From assembly GCF_003353175.1 (NCBI RefSeq), contig NZ_QHKS01000010.1, forward strand, positions 217,315 through 281,314: a stretch of DNA of 64,000 bases, read 5' to 3'. Position 1 is the first letter of the stretch, and every line of letters begins with the position of its first letter. A program made the position numbers and the translations under genes. Shown in pieces: positions 8,804-17,759 of this stretch. The notes below the pieces were generated by a model. The model saw only the letters and a list, made by a program, of their open reading frames with translations, was not told where the DNA came from and did no database searches. The DNA is from Paraburkholderia lacunae (GTDB lineage Bacteria > Pseudomonadota > Gammaproteobacteria > Burkholderiales > Burkholderiaceae).

Positions 8804-9547
8804 ATGAACACGATCAAAAACGCTCGAGTCGCCATCGTGACCGGCGCGTCCCGCGGCATCGGCGCAGCGGTTGCGCAACGCCTCGCTAAAGACGGTTTCG
8901 CAGTCGCCGTCAACTACGCATCGAGCTCGACGGAAGCCGACGCACTGATCGCCGAACTGAAGGCTGCCGGCGCCAGGGCGATCGCAGTGAAGGCCGACGT
9001 CTCGAAGGCCGACGAGGTACGCCGCATGTTCGAAACCACCGAACAGCAACTCGGCAAGGTGGACGTACTGGTCAACAACGCCGGCGTGCTGAAGACCGTG
9101 CCGCTCGCCGACACCAGCGACGCGCTGTACGACCAGACCTTCGACATCAACGTGCGCGGCACCTTCAACACCTTGCGTGAAGCCGCGGCCCGGATGAACG
9201 ACGGCGGGCGCATCGTCAACTTCTCGAGCACCACGCTCGCGCTGAACATGCCTGGCTACGCGGTCTACAACGGAACGAAGGCCGCAGTCGAAGCGTTCAC
9301 GCACGTGTTCGCCAAGGAACTGCGCGGCCGCAACATCACCGTCAACGCCGTTGCGCCGGGCCCGATCGCCACGTCGCTGTTCCTCGACGGCAAGACCGAA
9401 GAGCAGATCCAGACCTTCGCGAAGATGCCGCCGCTGCAACGCCTTGGCCAGCCGGACGATATCGCGTCGGTGGTGTCGTTCCTCGCCGGTCCGGACGCCG
9501 GCTGGGTCAACGGCCAGATCCTGCGGGCCAACGGCGGGCTCGCCTGA
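8804..9547 (+). CDS. Short-chain dehydrogenase/reductase (SDR)
   Basis: 247-residue classical SDR with a Rossmann NAD(P)-binding motif TGASRGIG near residue 14, the NNAG motif, the catalytic Ser in NFSSTT, and YNGTK supplying the Tyr-xxx-Lys pair. The C-terminal NGQILRANGG segment is typical of 3-oxoacyl-ACP-reductase-like members. The start is set by an AAGGAAACG ribosome site just upstream; an upstream extension to 8762 has no such support. It is probably controlled by the divergent LysR gene. The substrate cannot be read from the sequence. Confidence 0.9.
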   Translation: MNTIKNARVAIVTGASRGIGAAVAQRLAKDGFAVAVNYASSSTEADALIAELKAAGARAIAVKADVSKADEVRRMFETTEQQLGKVDVLVNNAGVLKTVPLADTSDALYDQTFDINVRGTFNTLREAAARMNDGGRIVNFSSTTLALNMPGYAVYNGTKAAVEAFTHVFAKELRGRNITVNAVAPGPIATSLFLDGKTEEQIQTFAKMPPLQRLGQPDDIASVVSFLAGPDAGWVNGQILRANGGLA

Positions 9548-9673
9548 AACCGCGTGAACCTGTTCAAAAGGCGCCCTCGCCCGCCGCCGCTATGACGGCG
9601 AACTGTTCGCCGCTCCGGCCGAACTCGTGAAACGACGTCGGGCCGGAGAACGTTGACGCTTATTGCAAAGCGC

Positions 9674-10699
9674 TTAAACCGGCGGCGGATTGCGCTCGGC
9701 AAACCCTTCCTGATGCCAGTACGGATAAGCCGGACGCACGGCGCTCGCGGCATCGAGTTTGGTCACCTGTTCGGGCGTCAGATTCCAGCCGACCGCGCCG
9801 AGATTCTGCCGCAACTGTTCTTCGTTGCGCGCGCCGATCAGCACCGTGGATACCGTTGGACGCTGCAACAGCCAGTTCAGCGCGATTTGCGCCACCGTCT
9901 TGCCGGTTTCGGCGGCGACCTCGTCGATCGCGTCGAGCACACGGAACAGATACTCGTCCGGCACCGGCGGCCCCATGTCGGCGGTCTTATGCAGACGGCT
10001 CGTATCCGGCAGCGGCTGACCGCGTTTGATCTTGCCGGTCAGGCGCCCCCAGCCGAGCGGACTCCACACCACCGCGCCCACGCCTTGATCGATGCCGAGC
10101 GGCATCAGCTCCCACTCGTAATCGCGGCCGACGAGCGAGTAGTACGTCTGATTCGCGACATAGCGCGGATAGCCGTAGCGATCCGCGATGTCCTGCGATT
10201 TCATCAGTTGCCAGCCGGAGAAATTCGACACGCCGGTGTAGCGGATCTTGCCGGCGCGCACGAGATCGTCGAGCGTGGACAGGACTTCGGCGATCGGCGT
10301 CTTCGCGTCGAAGCCGTGCAACTGGAACAGATCGATGTAGTCCGTTTGCAGGCGCTTGAGCGCCGCATCGACCGCCCGAATCAGATGAAAGCGGGATGAG
10401 CCGACACTGTTCGGATCATCGTCGAAGCGGAAGGTCGCCTTGGTCGAGATGATCGCTTTGTCGCGCTTGCCCTTGAGCGCTTCGCCGAGCACCGACTCGG
10501 AAGCGCCGCTCGAATAGATGTCCGCACTGTCGAACATGGTGACGCCCGCGTCGAAGCAGATGTCGATCAAACGGCGCGCCTCGGCCACGTCGGTGGCGCC
10601 CCACGCTTCGAAGAATTCGCCCTTGCCGCCGAACGTGCCCGTGCCGAAACTCAGCACCGGCACCGTGAAACCGGACGCACCCAAATGTCTGTATTCCAT
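9674..10699 (-). CDS. Aldo/keto reductase
   Basis: 341 residues with a (beta/alpha)8 NADPH-dependent aldo/keto reductase pattern: MEYRHLGASG start, catalytic Asp/Tyr region in DSADIYSSGASE, Lys in KATFRF, and His in FQLHGFD. The C-terminal half contains the cofactor-site pattern VSTVLIGARNEEQL. The start at 10699 follows a GGAGA ribosome site and removes 13 unlikely upstream residues. It is closest in style to general-stress AKRs that act on aldehydes. It converges on the SDR gene without an evident operon partner. Confidence 0.9.
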   Translation of the reverse strand: MEYRHLGASGFTVPVLSFGTGTFGGKGEFFEAWGATDVAEARRLIDICFDAGVTMFDSADIYSSGASESVLGEALKGKRDKAIISTKATFRFDDDPNSVGSSRFHLIRAVDAALKRLQTDYIDLFQLHGFDAKTPIAEVLSTLDDLVRAGKIRYTGVSNFSGWQLMKSQDIADRYGYPRYVANQTYYSLVGRDYEWELMPLGIDQGVGAVVWSPLGWGRLTGKIKRGQPLPDTSRLHKTADMGPPVPDEYLFRVLDAIDEVAAETGKTVAQIALNWLLQRPTVSTVLIGARNEEQLRQNLGAVGWNLTPEQVTKLDAASAVRPAYPYWHQEGFAERNPPPV

Positions 10700-10803
10700 T
10701 GATGAATCTCCATGGCATAGCCGTCGATAAACGGACATTCAGTCTACGCGCGTCGGCGCAAACACGTCAGCTGGCTCGCCGCCGCGCGCCGCGCTTCGGG
10801 TTT

Positions 10804-12537
10804 TTATCCTGGGTCTGCCGCCGGCAAGGCCGCACTACTCCATGCGGCCAGCGCGTCGCGCACGGCTCGAATCACGCTGTCCCAATCGCCCAGGGCCGGC
10901 TGCCGGAACAGGGTCGCGCACGGATACCACGGCGTATCCGTGCGCTCGAGCATCCAGCGCCAGCACGTGTCGAAGCGATTCAGAATCCATACCGGCTTGT
11001 CCAGCGCACCGGCCAGATGCGCGGTGGACGTATCCACCGAAATCACCAGGTCGAGGTTCGCCACCAATGCCGCGGTATCGGCGAAATCATCGAGTTCCGC
11101 GGTGTAGTCGAAGACGCGGTGAGCCGATTCGTCGGCGGGCAGTTGCTGCGCCGCCGAACCTTTTTGCAGACTGAAGAACCGCACGTTCGGCACGTCGAGA
11201 ATCGGTGCGAGCCGCTCGAACGTAATCGAGCGGCGCGCGTCGTTCTTGCGAAGTTCGGCGATATGCGGCCGATTTCCGCCGGCCCAGACGAGCCCGACTT
11301 TCAGGCGGCCGTCCGCGTGTGCTTCGATACGGTCATGCCACAAGCGGGCGGCCTCGCCGTCGGCGAACAGGTAGGGTGTCTTCGACGGAATGCTCGCGAT
11401 GCCGGTTCTGAATGCGAGCGGCAAACTCAGCAACGGGCAGTGACAATCGAACGGCGGCAGCGCCTGTCCGGCTTCGACCCATTGATCCACGCCGTCGAGT
11501 GTGGACATGAGCCGCATCAATTCGGGCGGCACTTCGAGCACGACTTTGGCCCCGAGCTTCGACACCAGCGCGGCATAGCGGCAAAACTGCAGCGTGTCGC
11601 CCAGGCCCTGCTCCGCGTGCAGGAGAATGGTTTTGCCGTCGAGTGAAAAATCGCCCAGCCAGAGGGGTTCGGCAAAGCGGCGCCTGCTTTGCTTGATCCG
11701 GCTGCGTTCCCAACGCCACTCGTACTTCTGCCACCCCGCTTCGAGCCGCCCCAGTTGCAGCAGACACAGCGCTTCGTTCCAATGCGTCTCGGCGGAAGCG
11801 GGATTCAACGCCAGCGCGCGCTCGTAGCTGAGCAACGCCTGCGCGTGCTCGTTGAGATCGATCTGAGTCAGGCCGAGATTGTTCCAGGCGTCGGCCAACG
11901 CGGGCGCGAGTTCGAGCGCGCGCCGATAGCTGCGTTGCGCCTCTTCCGGCTGGTTCAGATCGCTGAGCGCATTGCCGCGATTGCTCCAGGCGTCGGGATA
12001 ATTCGGCTGCAAGGCGAGCGCGCGATCGCAGCTTGCCAACGCATCGGCCGGACGGCCCAGATCGCGCAGCACGCAAGCGCGATTATTCCAGGCTTGCGCG
12101 AAATCCGGCATCAAGGCGAGCGCGCGATCAAAGCTGCCGAGCGCCTGCGCGGGCCGATTCAGACCCGCCTGCGCGTTGCCGCGATTGTTCAACGCGTCGG
12201 GAAACCTGGCCTGAAGCGCCAGCGCGCGATCGGCGCTCGCGAGGCCTTCGTCGAAACGCTGCAACGCGTTGAGCGCATAGGCGAGATTCGAATGGATCGG
12301 CGCCTGTTTCGCATCGATGCCGATGGCTTTCCTGAGCAGCTCGATGCCCTCTTGCAGCCGGCCCGCTTGCAGGGCGAGCGCGCCCAGCAGTTGCAGCGCG
12401 CCGACATGGCGTGGCTTGAGTTCGAGAATCTCGCGATAGAGTTCTTCGGCCTCGGCGAATGCGCCGTTCTGCTGAAGCGCGACGGCTTGCCGAAGCATGT
12501 TGTCCAACTGTTGCGGCAGATTGGCAGGCTTGCTCAT
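10804..12537 (-). CDS. TPR-repeat protein with a C-terminal glycosyltransferase-like domain
   Basis: 577 residues. Residues about 10-270 are a run of tetratricopeptide repeats of 34 residues (recurring W-N-N-R/L-G, A-L-A-L-x-P and Y-x-R-A-L patterns). Residues about 300-565 resemble the glycosyltransferase 9/41-like domains often joined to TPRs: GLVWAGG, a Ser-Leu-Gln-Lys segment, DLVISVDTSTAHLAGAL and the PVWIL motif. No signal peptide is seen, so it is probably cytoplasmic. Such proteins often lie near surface-structure genes, but here it is isolated. Catalytic activity is uncertain. Confidence 0.82.
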   Translation of the reverse strand: MSKPANLPQQLDNMLRQAVALQQNGAFAEAEELYREILELKPRHVGALQLLGALALQAGRLQEGIELLRKAIGIDAKQAPIHSNLAYALNALQRFDEGLASADRALALQARFPDALNNRGNAQAGLNRPAQALGSFDRALALMPDFAQAWNNRACVLRDLGRPADALASCDRALALQPNYPDAWSNRGNALSDLNQPEEAQRSYRRALELAPALADAWNNLGLTQIDLNEHAQALLSYERALALNPASAETHWNEALCLLQLGRLEAGWQKYEWRWERSRIKQSRRRFAEPLWLGDFSLDGKTILLHAEQGLGDTLQFCRYAALVSKLGAKVVLEVPPELMRLMSTLDGVDQWVEAGQALPPFDCHCPLLSLPLAFRTGIASIPSKTPYLFADGEAARLWHDRIEAHADGRLKVGLVWAGGNRPHIAELRKNDARRSITFERLAPILDVPNVRFFSLQKGSAAQQLPADESAHRVFDYTAELDDFADTAALVANLDLVISVDTSTAHLAGALDKPVWILNRFDTCWRWMLERTDTPWYPCATLFRQPALGDWDSVIRAVRDALAAWSSAALPAADPG

Positions 12538-12753
12538 GGGTGAGCTTTTATCGAATGCGTGTGGGATCGGAAGACAGCTTTCGAATTGCTGAACCGCGCA
12601 AAACGCTGCGCAACCCTGACTCGAAAGAATGACGCCGATTATCGCCGAAAAGAACGCATTCGAACGGCCGCAACTACGCGACTTGAATCACCGCGCACGC
12701 AACGGGCGATGGTAGTAGCGCGCGTCACGCCGCCGCGTGACGCGCTTCAGGCA

Positions 12754-13323
12754 TTACTGCGCTGCTGCGTGCAGATGCTTGCGTTTAGCGAGTTCCTGAG
12801 CCATGGCGTAGTGTTCCTGGACGGTCGGGAGCCCCTTTTTCGCTACGTCCTTCAATTGTTCGTCGCGACCCGACGCGATTTCCGCCTGAAATGCCGAGAT
12901 TGCTTTTTGCTCGCCGGCGAGCGCGACCTGCTCGATGTAGGTCTTGTCGAATTCGGCGCCGCGCAGGTTGTTGATGCTCGCGAGCAGCGCGGTGTCCGGA
13001 TCGTTCTTCGGCACGTCGACGCCGCGCGGGCTGGCGGCGCGCAGTGCCTCCGACAGTTTGGCGTTGTCGTTCGACACGCGTTCGGCAAATGCCTTGACTT
13101 CCCTATCGGTGGAGCGCGACGTGGCGATGCGCGCGGCATCGCGCTGCGTGGAGACGGCCCGGGTTGCATCCGCGATGAACGCCTGATCGGCGCCATGCAG
13201 ACGACCGGCTTCCGGCGTTGCGGCCGACGGCGCAGCTGGCGAAGTTTGAGCGCTGGCGGCCGTAGCGACAACCAGAAGGCTGGCCATGCAGGCGCTGGTG
13301 ATGGCGAGAGGCAAGCGAATCAT
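12754..13323 (-). CDS. DUF4142 family exported protein
   Basis: 189 residues with a clear signal peptide (residues 1-25, cleavage near ASAQ) and a helical DUF4142 body containing GADQAFIADATRA, FAERVSNDNAKLSEAL and the C-terminal LPTVQEHYAMAQEL segment. This ferritin-like four-helix family is periplasmic and of unknown function. ATG 13323 has an AAGGAGAAC ribosome site; a longer reading frame to 13461 does not and would bury the signal peptide. It stands alone. Confidence 0.85.
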   Translation of the reverse strand: MIRLPLAITSACMASLLVVATAASAQTSPAAPSAATPEAGRLHGADQAFIADATRAVSTQRDAARIATSRSTDREVKAFAERVSNDNAKLSEALRAASPRGVDVPKNDPDTALLASINNLRGAEFDKTYIEQVALAGEQKAISAFQAEIASGRDEQLKDVAKKGLPTVQEHYAMAQELAKRKHLHAAAQ

Positions 13324-13557
13324 ACGTTCTCCTTGTAATGGAAGCGAAAGAGCACCGATGCGCGGTGCATGGCTACCGGCTTGCAGTTGACTTGCTGGCG
13401 AGTAGCGATGCCGCGATCGATCGCTTTGCATTCTAGGAGCCGCTTTACGTGGTGTGTGCAACGGTGCTGTCGTTTCTGTAACCTTAGGTAACGGTTTATT
13501 TTTTGGATTTTTTTCGGGTTTTTTTGCCTTGCAAAGCGTGTATTTGGGTGCCCCGCC

Positions 13558-13612
13558 TTATCGCAACCTTATCGCAGCCTTATCGCAGCCTTATCGCAGC
13601 CTTATCGCAGCC
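13558..13612. repeat. 11-bp tandem repeat overlapping the LysR stop codon
   Basis: Five consecutive TTATCGCARCC units (13558-13568, 13569-13579, 13580-13590, 13591-13601, 13602-13612) followed by a diverged sixth. The stop codon of the minus-strand LysR gene is the TTA of the last unit, so every other unit also offers a TAA in one frame. Unit length and lack of spacers exclude a CRISPR array. Confidence 0.95.
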
Positions 13613-14513
13613 GCATCGCGGATTCGCGTTCCAGTCTTTGCAGCAGCACGGCAACGAAGGCCTCCGTCGCCGGCGACAGCGTTCGTCCGCGCTTTCTGAT
13701 TAGCGCGATCGGTCGCACGAAGGCCGGTTCGTCGATCGGTCGGGCCACCAGGTTCGGCTCCGCCAGCACTTCGCGCGCGGAGCCCGGCAGTATCGTCACG
13801 CCGAGGCCGCCGCGCACCATCGCCACCGCCGTCATCATGTAGGTGGGCTCGCAACTCACCTCGGGCGTGCAGTGAGCGTTCGCCAGCGCGGCATCGACGA
13901 CCGCGCGCACGCTCGTGCCGCGCGCCGTCAACACGAGCGGCACGCTGACGAGATCCTTCAACGTGATGCGGCGCTTGCGTGCCAGCGGATGATCCTGTGG
14001 ACAGACCACGACCAACCGGTCTTCCCCGACGTGCAGCACCTCGAGCGCCGAATCGGATAGTTCGCCGCCAGTCAAGCCAACGTCGACCTCTTCGTTGCGC
14101 ACCAGCGTGTTCACCATGCCCGCCACCACGTCGCGAATATGAAATCTCACGCGCGGGAAATCGTGTTTGAACGCGCGAATCAGATCGGGCAGCAGGCTCG
14201 CCGCAAACGACGGCAAGCACGCAACGCGGACCGTCCCCGTCGAACCGTCGCCGAGCGCGCGGGCGTCGAGCAACACATGCTCCATGTCGTAGAGCGATTT
14301 TTGCAGCACCGGCAGCAGCTCGCGTCCTGTCGGCGTCAACGCTACGTTGCGGCTATTGCGATCGAACAGCCGTGCGCCGACCGTCTCCTCGAGGCGGCGG
14401 ATTTGCACCGTCAACGCAGGCTGCGACAGATGCAACTGCGCCGCCGCGCGCGTGAAGTTGCCTGTCTGCGCCACAGCGATGAACGCCCGGATATCGCGAA
14501 GATTCAGATCCAT
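13602..14513 (-). CDS. LysR-family regulator, likely controlling the CitMHS/AtuA-like operon
   Basis: 303 residues with the LysR HTH (FIAVAQTGNFTRAAAQLHLSQPAL, RRLEETVGARLFDR) and a co-inducer domain. It is divergent from the CitMHS transporter gene, 99 bp away, which suggests it responds to the transported acid or a breakdown product. The C-terminus ends inside an 11-bp tandem repeat (M-R-L-R-stop), so its last residues could vary with repeat number. The effector is unknown. Confidence 0.9.
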   Translation of the reverse strand: MDLNLRDIRAFIAVAQTGNFTRAAAQLHLSQPALTVQIRRLEETVGARLFDRNSRNVALTPTGRELLPVLQKSLYDMEHVLLDARALGDGSTGTVRVACLPSFAASLLPDLIRAFKHDFPRVRFHIRDVVAGMVNTLVRNEEVDVGLTGGELSDSALEVLHVGEDRLVVVCPQDHPLARKRRITLKDLVSVPLVLTARGTSVRAVVDAALANAHCTPEVSCEPTYMMTAVAMVRGGLGVTILPGSAREVLAEPNLVARPIDEPAFVRPIALIRKRGRTLSPATEAFVAVLLQRLERESAMRLR

Positions 14514-14612
14514 TACATTCCGTGATTGCTGCGATCAAATCATTTCAATTGCTTTATTGTCACCGCGAAACTACGCTGGAACGCACTAAAAAACAAGTTC
14601 GGAGACAAGCAG

Positions 14613-15917
14613 ATGCTGCCATTGCTGGGGCTCGCCACCATCGCCGTCCTGCTCGGGGCGATCCTTTCAAAACGCATGTCGCCGCTGGTCGCGCTGATCA
14701 TCGTGCCGATCGCCGCGTCGCTGATCGGCGGCTTCGGCTTGCAAACGAGCAAATTCGTCATCGACGGACTCAAGAGCCTCGCGCCGGTAGTCGGCATGTT
14801 CGTGTTCGCGATCCTCTATTTCGGCACGATCACCGATGCCGGCACACTCGATCCCATCATCGATCGCATTCTTCGCGCGGTCGGCACGAAACCGACGCGG
14901 ATCGTCGTGGGCACCACGCTGCTCGCCCTGCTGATTCACCTGGACGGCTCCGGCGCGGTCTGTTTTCTGGTGACGGTGCCTGCGATGCTGCCGCTCTATG
15001 ACCGCCTGAACATGGATCGGCGCGTGCTGGCCGCGGCGGTATCGATGGCGGCGGGCATCAACTTTCTGCCGTGGACAGGACCGATGATCCGTGCGTCGGC
15101 ATCGCTTCATCTACCCATTTCCGCGCTGTTCAATCCGCTGATTCCAGTTCAGATCGCCGGCCTCGTGTTCGTCTTCGGCGTCGCGTTCTGGCTCGGCCGG
15201 CGTGAAGAAAAGCGCCTCGGCCTGTCCGCCGCCGACGGCGCCATCCCGATGCCCAAACGTGAACTCACGCAGGAAGAACAGGCGCTGCGCCGCCCGCAAA
15301 ACTTCTGGTTCAACATTGTGCTGACGTTGATCGTGCTGGGCACGATGGTCGTGATGGGCGAGAAAATCCCGCCGGCGATCATGTTCATGGTCGGTTTGTG
15401 CATTGCGTTGATGGTGAACTATCCGAACGTGGAGCTGCAGCGCAAGCGGATCGATGCGCACGCGCGCGCCGCGCTGATGATGGCGGGCATTCTTCTCGCG
15501 GCAGGCGTATTCACCGGCATCATGCAGGGCAGCGGCATGCTCAAGGCGATGGTGCAGGCGGCTGTCGGCTTCGTGCCGCCCGCCATGGCCGGCCACATCC
15601 CGGTCGCGCTCGGCCTCGTTGCGATGCCGCTCAGCATGCTGTTCGATCCCGACTCGTTCTATTTCGGCGTGCTGCCGGTCATCGCCGAAGTGGCCGCGCA
15701 GCTCGGTGTGCCGGCGGTGCATGTCGGTCAGGCGGCGCTGCTCGGCCAGATGACGACGGGCTTTCCGGTCAGTCCGCTGACGCCCGCTACGTTCCTCGTG
15801 GTCGGCTTATGCGGCATCGATCTCGCGGACCACCAGAAATTTACATTCCCGCTTCTGTTCGGCGCATCGATCGTGATGACGATCGCGTGTGTCGTGCTGG
15901 GCGTTTTTCCTCTATGA
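14613..15917 (+). CDS. CitMHS-family citrate/carboxylate:cation symporter
   Basis: 434-residue integral membrane protein with about 11-12 hydrophobic segments. It fits the CitMHS family (metal-citrate:proton symporters): LLGLATIAVLLGAILSKR at the start, HLDGSGAVCFLVTVPAM, INFLPWTGPMIRA, and PLSMLFDPDSFYFGVLPV near the end. The start at 14613 has a GGAGAC ribosome site; upstream codons are polar and unlikely. Its stop overlaps the next start as ATGA, so the two are translationally coupled. Citrate is the family substrate, but the AtuA-like partners suggest a different carboxylate. Confidence 0.9.
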   Translation: MLPLLGLATIAVLLGAILSKRMSPLVALIIVPIAASLIGGFGLQTSKFVIDGLKSLAPVVGMFVFAILYFGTITDAGTLDPIIDRILRAVGTKPTRIVVGTTLLALLIHLDGSGAVCFLVTVPAMLPLYDRLNMDRRVLAAAVSMAAGINFLPWTGPMIRASASLHLPISALFNPLIPVQIAGLVFVFGVAFWLGRREEKRLGLSAADGAIPMPKRELTQEEQALRRPQNFWFNIVLTLIVLGTMVVMGEKIPPAIMFMVGLCIALMVNYPNVELQRKRIDAHARAALMMAGILLAAGVFTGIMQGSGMLKAMVQAAVGFVPPAMAGHIPVALGLVAMPLSMLFDPDSFYFGVLPVIAEVAAQLGVPAVHVGQAALLGQMTTGFPVSPLTPATFLVVGLCGIDLADHQKFTFPLLFGASIVMTIACVVLGVFPL

Positions 15918-17299
15918 GCGCATTCACGGGCGATACCAGCATGGCAGCAACTTCACACGCGCGCGTGGTCCGGCTTGGCGCGGGCGCCGGCTATTCAGGC
16001 GACCGCATCGAACCCGCGGTCGAACTGGCGGAACATGGCGCACTCGATTACCTCGTATTCGAGTGCCTGGCCGAGCGGACCATCGCGATCGCCCAGCAGG
16101 CGCGGCGCAAAGATCCTGAGCTTGGCTATGACCCGCTGCTGACGGCACGGATGAACGCTGTCTTGCCCATCGCCGTACGCAATGGCGTGCGGATCGTCTC
16201 GAACATGGGCGCCGCCAATCCGCGCGCCGCTGCGCGCGAAACGGCGCGAATCGCACAGGCGCTCGGCATCACCGGCTTGAAGATCGCCGCGGTCACGGGA
16301 GACGACGTGCTCGACGTCGTGCGACAAGGCGATTTCCATTTCGAGGAATCGGGCGAAAGCGTCGCGTCCTTTCATGACCGCCTCGTTTCGGCAAACGCCT
16401 ATCTCGGCGCCGCGCCGATCGCGGAAGCGCTGGCGGCCGGCGCAGACATCATATTGACGGGCCGGGTCGCCGATCCGTCGCTCTTCACCGCGCCGCTGAT
16501 TCACGAATTCGGCTGGAACATGGACGATTGGGCGACGCTGGGACAGGCGACCGTCGTCGGCCATCTACTCGAGTGCGCGGGACAGGTGACGGGCGGATAC
16601 TTCGCCGATCCGGGCTTCAGGAATGTGCCGAACCTTGCGCGCCTCGGCTTTCCGATCGGCGAGGTCAGTGCCGATGGTTCCGTCTCCATCACGAAGGTGC
16701 CGCATGCGGGCGGCTGCGTCACCGAGGCGACCTGCAAGGAACAATTGCTCTACGAGATTCACGATCCGCAACGCTATCTGCAACCGGATGTGGTCGCCGA
16801 CTTTACGCAGGTTCGCGTGATCGAGGAAGCGCATGACCGCGTGCGTGTCACCGGCGGCCGCGGCACGCCGCGCACGGATACGCTGAAGGTATCGGTTGCA
16901 TATGTCGACGGATTTATCGGCGAAGGGCAAATTTCTTACGGCGGTCCGGGCGCGGTCGAACGGGCGCGGCTCGCACTCGATATCGTTCGGGAAAGGCTCG
17001 AACTGAGCGGCGTCGAAACGCGCGAATTGCGTTTCGACCTGATCGGCCTGAATGCCTTGCACGGCGAAAAGGCGGGCGCGCGCGGCGCCGAGCCGTATGA
17101 GGTGCGCGCTCGCGTGGTCGCGCGCACAGCCTCGGCCGAGCACGCCGAGCAGATCGGCAACGAGGTCGAGACGCTTTATACCAATGGCCCCGCAGGCGGT
17201 GGCGGCGCGACGAAAGCAACCCGCGAGGTGCTCGCCGTGCAGTCGATTCTGTTGCCGAGGACGCACGTCAGCCCGTCATTCGAATGGGTGGAGGCTTGA
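15914..17299 (+). CDS. AtuA-like (DUF1446) acyclic terpene utilisation family protein
   Basis: 461 residues. Family features include VRLGAGAGYSGDR near the N-terminus, ADIILTGRVADPSLF, PHAGGCVTEATCKEQLLYEI and YGGPGAVERA. AtuA-family proteins occur in acyclic terpene and other short branched-acid catabolic gene sets; their reaction is not established. The start overlaps the transporter stop (ATGA); ATG 15941 is a possible shorter start. Coupling to a carboxylate symporter and a LysR gene suggests a small uptake-and-catabolism operon. Confidence 0.88.
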   Translation: MSAFTGDTSMAATSHARVVRLGAGAGYSGDRIEPAVELAEHGALDYLVFECLAERTIAIAQQARRKDPELGYDPLLTARMNAVLPIAVRNGVRIVSNMGAANPRAAARETARIAQALGITGLKIAAVTGDDVLDVVRQGDFHFEESGESVASFHDRLVSANAYLGAAPIAEALAAGADIILTGRVADPSLFTAPLIHEFGWNMDDWATLGQATVVGHLLECAGQVTGGYFADPGFRNVPNLARLGFPIGEVSADGSVSITKVPHAGGCVTEATCKEQLLYEIHDPQRYLQPDVVADFTQVRVIEEAHDRVRVTGGRGTPRTDTLKVSVAYVDGFIGEGQISYGGPGAVERARLALDIVRERLELSGVETRELRFDLIGLNALHGEKAGARGAEPYEVRARVVARTASAEHAEQIGNEVETLYTNGPAGGGGATKATREVLAVQSILLPRTHVSPSFEWVEA

Positions 17300-17300
17300 G

Positions 17301-17615
17301 ATGAAACTGCGGGACCTCGCCCATTCGCGAACCGGCGACAAAGGCAATACGCTGAACGTTTCGGTGATTTGCTACGACGCGCGGCATTATGAGCATCTGC
17401 GGCAGCAAGTCAGCGCCGAACGCGTGAAAGCCCATCTGGCTGACGTCGTGCAAGGTCCGGTGACGCGTTTTGAATTGCCCAACCTCGGCGCGTTCAATTT
17501 CGTGCTGACGCAAGCGCTAGGCGGCGGCGTCACGCGCTCGCTCGCCCTCGATGCGCACGGCAAGTCTTTGAGTTCCGCGTTGCTGGATCTGGAGATCGAC
17601 GCACCGTCATCGTAA
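17301..17615 (+). CDS. AtuA-associated small C-terminal-domain protein
   Basis: 104 residues beginning MKLRDLAHSRTGDKGNT, a hallmark of the small domain that is fused to AtuA-like proteins in some bacteria and a separate downstream gene in others. It contains NLGAFNFVLTQALGGGVTRSL. The GAGGCTTGAG ribosome site lies inside the end of the previous gene, with one base between stop and start, so it is very probably cotranslated and forms a complex with the AtuA-like protein. Confidence 0.85.
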   Translation: MKLRDLAHSRTGDKGNTLNVSVICYDARHYEHLRQQVSAERVKAHLADVVQGPVTRFELPNLGAFNFVLTQALGGGVTRSLALDAHGKSLSSALLDLEIDAPSS

Positions 17616-17759
17616 GTATGCAGGCACAACAAACGGGAGCCGCCGCCCGGATTCACGCAAAAAACCTGGCTGGCCCATTCGACGGGTAACGAGGTTTCTG
17701 TGCAGCGCCGCGATGTTGTGCGAACATCCGGAAACCTCACTGCGGCACCGGAGTTGGCA

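Noticed and set aside
10699..12543. Plus-strand reading frames opposite the TPR protein
   Set aside because: Arg/Gln-rich repeats are the mirror of the TPR periodicity on the real strand; no ribosome sites or domains.
13558..13612. Possible CRISPR array
   Set aside because: Units are 11 bp and directly contiguous, with no spacers and no cas genes.
17700..17759. Upstream GTG start for the hypothetical gene at 17760
   Set aside because: It adds 20 residues with no ribosome site, whereas ATG 17760 has GGAG at good spacing.
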